DNA from: an uncultured Collinsella sp.
Lineage (GTDB): Bacteria; Actinomycetota; Coriobacteriia; Coriobacteriales; Coriobacteriaceae
Assembly: GCA_900544385.1 (NCBI GenBank)
Contig: UQVD01000053.1
Location: 1 to 14,250, forward strand
DNA length: 14,250 nt
Reading direction: 5' to 3'
How positions within the stretch are numbered: position 1 is the first letter of the stretch; the number at the start of each line of letters is the position of its first letter. The notes below the pieces were generated by a model. That model did no database searches. It was not told where the DNA came from and saw only the letters and a program-made list of their open reading frames with translations. Shown here piece by piece: positions 1-5,203 of the stretch. The translations under genes and the position numbers were made by a program.

Positions 1-45
1 ACACACTGCATATCGTCGGCAGCGTCAGATGTGTATAAGAGACAG
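1..45. other. Nextera sequencing adapter (left contig end)
   Basis: Not genomic. Positions 27-45 are the 19-bp Tn5 mosaic end AGATGTGTATAAGAGACAG, preceded by the Nextera read-1 sequence from 13. Positions 5-12 read ACTGCATA, which matches the Nextera i5 index known as S506. The same construct in reverse complement closes the contig. Anything translated across this segment is artefact. Confidence 0.97.
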
Positions 46-108
46 GTTGTGCGCGGTGCTGTAGTGCGGACGGTCGAACCGTCGATGTGAGTAGGGAAGG
101 ACGACGTT

Positions 109-879
109 TTGGCAAACGATACGAATAACGCGATGGGTGCGAGCGGTGCTGCCGGCACCGAGGTCACGCCGCTCATCGAGTTTCGCGACGTGGTGTTTTC
201 CTATGCGGGTCATACGGTGATCGACGGCGTTTCATTGCGGGTGAACCGTGGGGAGCTCGTTGCTCTGCTTGGTCCTAACGGCTGCGGCAAGACGACGATC
301 ATGCGCCTTATTAACTGCCTTGAGCTCGCGGACGCGGGCACGTATCTGTTTGACGGGCATGCGGTCGATGCGGCATATCTCAAGGATTCCGCGACGGCCC
401 AGCGGTTCCATCAGCGCGTGGGCTTTGTGTTCCAAAACGCCGATGCGCAGCTCTTTTGTGCCACGGTCGGCGAGGAAGTCGCGTTTGGCCCGGCTCAAAT
501 GGGGCTGCCGGCAGACGAGCTCGAGCGCCGCGTCCGCGATGCCATGGAGCTGTTCCAGGTTGCCGATCTGGTCGACGCCTCGCCTTATCAGCTTTCGGGC
601 GGGCAAAAGAAGCGCGTGGCGCTGGCTGCGGTGGTGTCGATGAACCCGGATATCTTGGTCCTTGACGAGCCTACCAATGGGCTCGACGAGGATTCATGCG
701 ACATCGTGGTCAACTTCTTGCTGGCCTACGTCGCGGCGGGTAAGACGGTCTTGATGAGCACGCATCACCAGGATTTGGTGCGACGCCTGGGTGCCCGTGC
801 AATCTATATCGATCGATATCACCATGTGGTCGAGACGCCTTCGCCGTCGTATGGAACCGAAAGCGGTACTACGGACTAG
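109..879 (+). CDS. cbiO: Energy-coupling factor (ECF) transporter ATP-binding protein, CbiO/EcfA-like
   Basis: Cytoplasmic ATPase subunit (256 aa) that would drive uptake of a transition metal or vitamin with an EcfT/CbiQ transmembrane partner. All ABC motifs are present: A-loop Tyr32, Walker A GPNGCGKT at 55-62, Q-loop in VFQNADAQLF around Gln109, signature LSGGQ at 162-166, Walker B ILVLDE at 182-187, D-loop GLD at 191-193 and switch His219. The stretch from the Q-loop to EEVAFGP (122-128) is typical of the CbiO/EcfA family rather than other ABC ATPases. The start is TTG at 109, with GGGAAGG at 94-100 eight bases upstream; no better in-frame start lies before the first conserved strand. Only 63 genomic bases precede it, so the partner is not visible. 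The open frame 46-90 ending in TGA could be the tail of an upstream CbiQ-like gene, but it is too short to call. Substrate is unknown: cobalt or nickel is a family-based guess. Confidence 0.9.
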   Translation: MANDTNNAMGASGAAGTEVTPLIEFRDVVFSYAGHTVIDGVSLRVNRGELVALLGPNGCGKTTIMRLINCLELADAGTYLFDGHAVDAAYLKDSATAQRFHQRVGFVFQNADAQLFCATVGEEVAFGPAQMGLPADELERRVRDAMELFQVADLVDASPYQLSGGQKKRVALAAVVSMNPDILVLDEPTNGLDEDSCDIVVNFLLAYVAAGKTVLMSTHHQDLVRRLGARAIYIDRYHHVVETPSPSYGTESGTTD

Positions 880-899
880 TTGCTGCGTAGAGCGTGCGT

Positions 900-917
900 A
901 GCCGCCCGCGCGGCTTT
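900..917 (+). terminator. Weak hairpin after the ABC ATPase gene
   Basis: AGCCGC at 900-905 pairs with GCGGCT at 910-915 (6 bp, 4-nt loop), followed by only three T. It sits 20 bp past the stop codon of the ATP-binding protein. It could be a weak terminator or attenuator; the short U tract makes this uncertain. Confidence 0.3.
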
Positions 918-959
918 GCCGTGATGGTATAGTTATCCAGGTTTTTTATGGGGGTGGCT

Positions 960-1808
960 ATGCCAAGTTGGAACATTCATATCGCTCAGACGGAGCGTTT
1001 GCTGGAGCGCACCGGTGCACTTGCCAATAGCGTGCGCGACCGCAATGCCTTTTTGTTTGGCTGCGTGGTTCCGGATATTTTCGTGGGCTATATGGTCCCT
1101 GGCATCGCCGATCCCATCCCGTACCGCATTACGCACTTTGCCAAGCCCGAGCCTATCCCTAAGCCGCGTGAGCACGAGTTCTGGGATACCTATGTGGCAC
1201 CGTTGCTTAAAAGTTCGCCCACCGGTGCGCCAGCCGCGGCGACCTCGATTATCGAGGAGCGCGAGCGACTGAATCGCGTGCACTATCCCCAGCGCTACAG
1301 GGATGCTGAGCCGGTTGTCGGTCCCGGTGCTCGTGAGTTCTCGCTTGCGTCCGCGGACGTGGCGCAGTCGTTGCTCGATTTGACACTGGGTGTCTGGTCG
1401 CATCTGGTGGCCGATACCGTATGGAATACGCGCGTGAATCAGTACCTGGAGGCGCACGGCGGCAAGCCGTGCGAGGAATTCCGCATTAAAAAGCAAGGCG
1501 ACTTTGACTGGTTTGGTAAGACGCTCGGGATCGTTTCGATTCCGCGCGCGACCGATCGCCTGTATACTGCGGCGACGCGTTTTGGTCAGTATCCCATCCA
1601 TAAGGAGTATGTGCTCAAGACCATTGGCGTTATGCACGAGATTGTACGCGAAAACCCCGGCGAGCCCGATCATCCGCCGTATCGCTTGCTAACCGAGGAG
1701 TTTTTCGATGCAACGTTTACCGAGGTCATCGAGCTGACCGAGGCGGGTTTTGCCGCCCGTGTCGAATCGCCCGATGTGCCTGCGCTGCCCCTGATTGCTA
1801 GCTGCTAG
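960..1808 (+). CDS. Zinc-dependent phospholipase C family protein (PF00882-like)
   Basis: A 282-aa protein with the layout of the Zn_dep_PLPC family: an N-terminal MPSWNIH with His7, FLFGCVVPDI with Asp39, ITHF with His59, and a helix SHLVADTVWN with His148 and Asp152. These spaced His/Asp residues are the expected metal ligands. No signal peptide or membrane segment is seen, so it is probably cytoplasmic, unlike secreted clostridial phospholipases. Members of this kind in gut anaerobes have no established substrate, so phospholipase activity should not be assumed. I chose ATG960 because family members begin with MPSWNIH-type sequence and GGGGGTGG (950-957) is a good ribosome binding site. 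An in-frame ATG at 948 would add four residues (MGVA). The gene is separated from the ABC ATPase by about 80 bp, and its stop TAG overlaps the stop of the convergent gene. Confidence 0.75.
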   Translation: MPSWNIHIAQTERLLERTGALANSVRDRNAFLFGCVVPDIFVGYMVPGIADPIPYRITHFAKPEPIPKPREHEFWDTYVAPLLKSSPTGAPAAATSIIEERERLNRVHYPQRYRDAEPVVGPGAREFSLASADVAQSLLDLTLGVWSHLVADTVWNTRVNQYLEAHGGKPCEEFRIKKQGDFDWFGKTLGIVSIPRATDRLYTAATRFGQYPIHKEYVLKTIGVMHEIVRENPGEPDHPPYRLLTEEFFDATFTEVIELTEAGFAARVESPDVPALPLIASC

Positions 1809-2878
1809 CTGGCCGGCCTGGCAGTGAATAGCTCAACCCAATCGACAAGTAGCTCTTGCCGTAAGGTATCTTCGGCAATGCGTTCCTGACTGGTCTTTGG
1901 GATGTAGGGGAGCCCCGCCTTTTTATGGATGAGCTCAGCTATGTGGTCGAAGCTCTTTTTCTCCTTGATCTGGTCATAGGTAATTTGGATGACGTCGTAG
2001 CCCATGCTTGTGAGTGCGGTGGCGCGCTCGGCATCGGAGAGGCTTGCGGCTTCGCTGTCATGGGCGGAGCGGCCTTGGCATTCCAAGATGACGCCCATGC
2101 TGTCGGTGGCGCTTTCGATGAGGATATCGGCGTAGCAGCAGGTTTTGTCATGCAGCGAACGTGCGGCTTCACTGAGCGGGATGCGCGCGTTGTTGGCGAT
2201 CTCGATGCCCTGGCCGCCCTCGTCGCGGGGGAGCGAGATAAGCATGGAGGTCTGTACTTCGAAGGGCGAGGCGGCCTGCCCCGTCATGTGCTCGGCCGCC
2301 CGGCGCAGTTGTTTGACGCCGCGCAGGCCTGCGGCTTGCTTGGCGAACGCGGCGATATCCGTTGCGGTAAGAAGCGGCGTGCGCTTCCACAAGTTGGTGT
2401 CATTGCCCTTGGTGTCGTTAACTCGCTCCCAGCCGCAGTTGGGTGGAATGAACTTAAGCGAAATAGCTTCATCGAGTTGTTGTTGCGTTCGCTCGCAGGG
2501 CTTAAACACTGCAAAGGAGCCGCACATCTCGTAGCAAGCCATGAGTAACTGGTTGCGTGAAACCTGCGTAGCAAGGTTGAGCAGCGTGAACTCCGGTGAC
2601 GAGACATCAAACCCATGTTCAGTCTGCCTAAACGACCCAGGAGGTGGTTCTTGGGTCAGGAGGTGCGATTTAAACAGGCTTCGCGACCCGGATTGTGCCC
2701 GAGTGAATACAAGCCTGTGAAGTGGTGCGTGAAGCAGGTCTTTTACAACTGCATGACTTCCGAGGCCACAACATCTGCGATCCATATTGCCAAGGCTAAT
2801 GGCGGGGTAAAGGCCTAATACCTGCGGCGGGATGCGGTAGTAGTTAAAGGCGGATTGCCCACAAAGCGTCAGGTCCAT
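1805..2878 (-). CDS. AbiEi-like / DUF559-like protein of unknown function
   Basis: A 357-aa cytoplasmic protein, not assigned to a named gene. The N-terminal part (LCGQSAFNYYRIPP at 5-18, DVSSPEFTLLNLA at 91-103) resembles the AbiEi antitoxin-like region of a family common in Coriobacteriia. The C-terminal part has YADILIE (249-255), ILECQG (264-269) and DAERATALTSMGYDVIQIT (282-300), resembling the small DUF559/Vsr-like PD-(D/E)XK nuclease fold. Asp251, Glu266 and Gln268 would be its catalytic positions, Gln replacing the usual Lys. The start ATG (2876-2878) has a strong Shine-Dalgarno AGGAGGG on the minus strand (2883-2889). There is no cognate AbiEii-type toxin beside it: the neighbours are a metabolic gene and a convergent phospholipase-family gene. 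Roles in phage defence or transcription control are inference from the domains only. An inverted repeat lies about 54 bp upstream of the start. Confidence 0.6.
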   Translation of the reverse strand: MDLTLCGQSAFNYYRIPPQVLGLYPAISLGNMDRRCCGLGSHAVVKDLLHAPLHRLVFTRAQSGSRSLFKSHLLTQEPPPGSFRQTEHGFDVSSPEFTLLNLATQVSRNQLLMACYEMCGSFAVFKPCERTQQQLDEAISLKFIPPNCGWERVNDTKGNDTNLWKRTPLLTATDIAAFAKQAAGLRGVKQLRRAAEHMTGQAASPFEVQTSMLISLPRDEGGQGIEIANNARIPLSEAARSLHDKTCCYADILIESATDSMGVILECQGRSAHDSEAASLSDAERATALTSMGYDVIQITYDQIKEKKSFDHIAELIHKKAGLPYIPKTSQERIAEDTLRQELLVDWVELFTARPAS

Positions 2879-2932
2879 AATGCCCTCCTGGCCGAAATCA
2901 TCTCTTTGAAGCGAGTGATGCCAGCGTCAATC

Positions 2933-3056
2933 CGGAAGTATGCGGCAAAATCTGAACCCTATGAGCGGACCTGGCTTTTGAGGCTAGTTTATCAGGCATT
3001 TTGTTGCGAAAAAACAGGGTGTGCTCGGAGGTTCCAGAATTTGCCGCATACTTCCG
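2933..3056. repeat. Large inverted repeat, possible MITE/REP-like element
   Basis: CGGAAGTATGCGGCAAA at 2933-2949 is repeated perfectly in inverse orientation at 3040-3056. Similarity continues inward (ATCTGAACC at 2950-2958 against GGTTCCAGAA at 3030-3039), giving arms of about 26 bp around a 71-bp centre. A second pair, GACCTGGCTTTT (2968-2979) and AAAACCAGGTC (3057-3067), is also inverted but in the order A-B-A'-B' rather than nested. The surrounding stretch 2892-3237 shows no convincing gene; a 115-codon open frame at 2855-3202 runs through the repeat and lacks coding character. It is either a dispersed intergenic element or an operator for the AbiEi-like gene. Confidence 0.65.
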
Positions 3057-3236
3057 AAAACCAGGTCGATTTGGTTCTTGCTAAAACGATTTATCAGCCC
3101 TGTGTGAGGTGTGGGTTTGCCACCGGTCGAACACTTTTAGCGCTTGCGGCTTTATTTTTTGGGCCTCGAAGGGTGGATTTCGCGCTTTTGGTAAAGAAAT
3201 GAGTGCGTGTTTTGCCATGCGGCGGCATTGGCACAG

Positions 3237-3273
3237 AAAAAGGGCCCGGAAGGCGAAGCCTTCCGGGCCCTTT
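3237..3273 (-). terminator. Rho-independent terminator of pyk
   Basis: A perfect 14-bp stem, AGGGCCCGGAAGGC (3241-3254) with its complement at 3258-3271, has a 3-nt loop and is extended by two A-T pairs. On the minus strand it is followed by a run of five T (rc of 3237-3241). It lies about 30 nt after the pyruvate kinase stop codon. A smaller hairpin, TGCAAG/CTTGCA at 3278-3293, lies between the stop and this terminator. Confidence 0.9.
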
Positions 3274-3301
3274 GCAATGCAAGTATGCTTGCAAGTGCGT
3301 T

Positions 3302-4762
3302 TTAGCGCACCTGAGCGACGTAAGCGACGTTGGTCGAGGAGACCTTGTCCTCGAGCTGGACGCTCATGCGGGGGTCGCCGGCGGTGGCGACGGTCAGATC
3401 GCCGGCCTCGACGTAGCCGAGCTCCTTAGCGGTCTCGATCGCCTTGACGATCGTGCCGTTGACGGTGCCCTGGGTAATCTCGGCCTGGTGCGGGATAACG
3501 CCCCAGTACATAATCATCTGCTGGACGGCCCACTCGTGGCGGGAGAACGCGCAGATCGGCATGTTGGGACGGAAGTGCGAGATCAGGCGAGCGGTACGAC
3601 CGGTGGTCGTCGGCACGGTGATGCACTTGGCGCCAACGGTGGTAGCCATGTTCACAGCGGACATACCCACAACGTTGTTGACGACGCGGGTGCCGTGAGC
3701 GTCAGCCGGAACCTCGAGCGGAGCGTGAGCCGGGAGGTACTTCTCAGTCTCGAGAGCAATGCTGGCCTGCATCTTGACGGCCTCGACCGGGTACTTACCG
3801 GCAGCGGACTCGCCAGAGAGCATAACGGCGTCGGTGCCGTCGTAGATGGCGTTAGCAACGTCGGCAACCTCGGCGCGCGTCGGGCGCGGGTTCTGCTGCA
3901 TGGAGTCGAGCATCTGCGTAGCGGTGATAACGGGCTTGTAGGCCGCGTTGCACTTGGCGATGATCTCCTTCTGGATGTGGGGAACGAGCTCGGGCTTGAT
4001 CTCGATGCCCAGGTCGCCACGGGCGACCATGATGCCGTCGGAAGCCTCGAGGATCTCGTCAAAGTTCTCGACGCCCAGGGCGCACTCGATCTTCGGGAAG
4101 ATTGTCACGTGCTCGCCACCGTTCTCGCGGCAAAGCTTGCGAATGCCGCGGACGGACTCGCCGTCACGGATGAAGGAAGCGGCGATGTAGTCGATGTTCT
4201 CGGTCAGGCCAAAGAGGATGTCCTGACGATCGCGCTCGGTGATAGCGGGCAGCGAAATGTTGACGTTGGGCATGTTGACGCCCTTGCGCTCGCCGATCAG
4301 GCCGTCGTTCTTAACGACGCAGGTCATGTCCTGGCCGTCGACGGACTCGACCTCGAGGGCAACCAGACCATCATCGATCAGGATGAGGGAGCCCTTCTCG
4401 ACCTCGGAGGGCAGAGCCAGGTAATCGAGGGAGATGTGCTCAGCGGTGCCGTGGAAATCCTCGGACGTGGGCTGAGCGGTGACGACGATCTTGTCGCCGG
4501 TCTTGACGGCAACCTTCTTGCCATCGACCAAAAGGCCGGTGCGGACCTCGGGGCCCTTGGTGTCGAGCAGGATGCCGACGGGCATGCCGAGCTCCTTGGA
4601 AATACGGCGGACGCGCTCGATGCGACCGTGGTGCTCGTCGTAGGAGCCGTGCGAGAAGTTAAAACGGGCGACGTTCATGCCCGCCTTGATCATCTCGCGG
4701 ATGGTCTCGTCGCTATCGCAGGCGGGACCCATGGTGCATACAATCTTGGTGCGCTTGTACAT
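3302..4762 (-). CDS. pyk: Pyruvate kinase
   Basis: Glycolytic enzyme converting phosphoenolpyruvate and ADP to pyruvate and ATP in the cytoplasm. At 486 aa it has the usual length and the A/B/C domain order. Visible landmarks are VARFNFSHG (31-39, Arg33 in the active site), LDTKGPEVRTG (66-76) followed by the B domain to about 170, IFPKIE (221-226, catalytic Lys224 and metal ligand Glu226), ARGDLG (247-252, metal ligand Asp250) and ATQMLDSM (281-288, Thr282). The effector-type C domain runs from about 350 to 486. Glu108 in TAEHISLDY aligns by eye with the Glu that marks K+-dependent pyruvate kinases. There is no extra C-terminal PEP-utiliser domain. The start ATG has GGAGGT (rc of 4767-4772) four bases upstream. 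It is a single-gene unit: promoter just upstream, strong terminator just downstream, neighbours facing away. Confidence 0.98.
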   Translation of the reverse strand: MYKRTKIVCTMGPACDSDETIREMIKAGMNVARFNFSHGSYDEHHGRIERVRRISKELGMPVGILLDTKGPEVRTGLLVDGKKVAVKTGDKIVVTAQPTSEDFHGTAEHISLDYLALPSEVEKGSLILIDDGLVALEVESVDGQDMTCVVKNDGLIGERKGVNMPNVNISLPAITERDRQDILFGLTENIDYIAASFIRDGESVRGIRKLCRENGGEHVTIFPKIECALGVENFDEILEASDGIMVARGDLGIEIKPELVPHIQKEIIAKCNAAYKPVITATQMLDSMQQNPRPTRAEVADVANAIYDGTDAVMLSGESAAGKYPVEAVKMQASIALETEKYLPAHAPLEVPADAHGTRVVNNVVGMSAVNMATTVGAKCITVPTTTGRTARLISHFRPNMPICAFSRHEWAVQQMIMYWGVIPHQAEITQGTVNGTIVKAIETAKELGYVEAGDLTVATAGDPRMSVQLEDKVSSTNVAYVAQVR

Positions 4763-4825
4763 TCAGACCTCCATCTGACATCGTCTTGCGCTGATAGATA
4801 AACCATAAGAAATAAAACTGAGATG

Positions 4826-4856
4826 ATTATAACGAAATGCCGACCGAATACCCCAA
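4826..4856 (-). promoter_or_regulatory. Putative promoter of pyk
   Basis: On the minus strand a perfect -10 TATAAT (rc of 4826-4831) lies 63 bp before the pyk start codon. The best -35-like match is TTGGGG (rc of 4851-4856) at a long 19-bp spacing, so the -10 carries most of the weight. The predicted untranslated leader is about 57 nt and includes the GGAGGT ribosome binding site. Further upstream, AACGGT (4901-4906) and ACCGTT (4926-4931) form a small inverted pair that could be an operator. Confidence 0.45.
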
Positions 4857-4863
4857 AAAATCG

Positions 4864-5053
4864 ACCGTATGCCGAATTAGAAGTTCATTTTTTGCGGAAA
4901 AACGGTATATGCAAAAACTTTACCAACCGTTCTAACCGCTGCTATCTGGGCGATATTTCAGTCTGACGATGCGCCGAAGAAAAAACGTTTTATCAATGTT
5001 GAGCATCACACTGTCTGCACCGTTGCGCCTGTGCCGTGTTTCCAGATGGAATG
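4864..5053. other. AT-richer intergenic stretch between divergent pyk and Ca2+ ATPase genes
   Basis: No gene is seen here on either strand. The part nearest pyk (4801-4920) is clearly AT-richer than the flanking genes, with A and T runs as expected of a promoter region. I find no tRNA, no repeat array and no recognisable protein fragment. The ATPase promoter and leader RNA begin at about 5056. Confidence 0.5.
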
Positions 5054-5055
5054 TT

Positions 5056-5085
5056 TTGGCTAGACGCGTCGCTTTGGGGTACCAT
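5056..5085 (+). promoter_or_regulatory. Putative promoter of the Ca2+ ATPase gene
   Basis: TTGGCT (5056-5061) and TACCAT (5080-5085) are separated by 18 bp, matching a TTGnnn/TAnnnT actinobacterial housekeeping promoter. Transcription would then start near 5091-5093, directly before the first leader hairpin at 5095. That agreement supports the call, but no start-site data are available. Confidence 0.4.
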
Positions 5086-5094
5086 AGCTCCACT

Positions 5095-5196
5095 ATCAAC
5101 TGCCGCTCAGCACGGCAGCCTTGATGAGCCCTTGCCCTTCTCCTGGGAATTATGATCGGGCATCAATCTGCTGAGTGGCCCGAATCCCAGGAGGGG
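5095..5196 (+). ncRNA. Candidate structured leader RNA (kissing-loop, SD-sequestering) of the Ca2+ ATPase
   Basis: Hairpin 1: ATCAA+CTGCCG (5095-5105) pairs with CGGCAG (5113-5118) and, after a CC bulge, TTGAT (5121-5125), leaving the 7-nt loop CTCAGCA (5106-5112). Hairpin 2: 5137-5148 pairs with 5185-5196 over 12 consecutive positions (10 Watson-Crick, 2 G-U), then TCGGGC (5156-5161) pairs with GCCCGA (5178-5183). Its 16-nt loop contains TGCTGAG (5169-5175), the exact complement of loop 1. The outer stem of hairpin 2 covers the whole ribosome binding site AGGAGGGG (5189-5196), nine bases before ATG5204. An alternative 9-bp pairing, TTGAT-ga-GCCC (5121-5131) with GGGCATCAA (5158-5166), competes with both hairpins. 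This is what a translational riboswitch or protein-bound leader would look like. I do not recognise a known class, and the ligand is unknown (a cation is the natural guess). Confidence 0.55.
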
Positions 5197-5203
5197 ACTC
5201 TAT

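Noticed and set aside
46..90. Tail of an upstream CbiQ/EcfT gene ending at TGA 88-90
   Set aside because: Only 14 codons are visible and they carry no diagnostic residues; GACGGT/ACCGTC (69-83) in the same place could equally be a non-coding hairpin.
1925..2548. Plus-strand open frame inside the AbiEi-like gene
   Set aside because: The minus-strand frame has the strong AGGAGGG ribosome binding site and family-like sequence; the plus frame is its mirror.
2855..3202. Open frame of 115 codons in the gap upstream of the AbiEi-like gene
   Set aside because: It runs across the inverted repeat, starts inside the neighbouring gene, lacks a good ribosome binding site and shows no domain.
3203..4801. 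A 532-codon open frame on the plus strand opposite pyk
   Set aside because: Antisense shadow of a fully conserved pyruvate kinase; the composition (Asp/Leu/Gly/Val/His-rich, no domains) is typical of such mirrors.
5092..5203. yybP-ykoY (Mn2+), M-box (Mg2+) or NiCo riboswitch before the Ca2+ ATPase
   Set aside because: None of the conserved core sequences I know for these classes is visible; the fold seen is two hairpins with complementary loops. An Rfam search would settle it.
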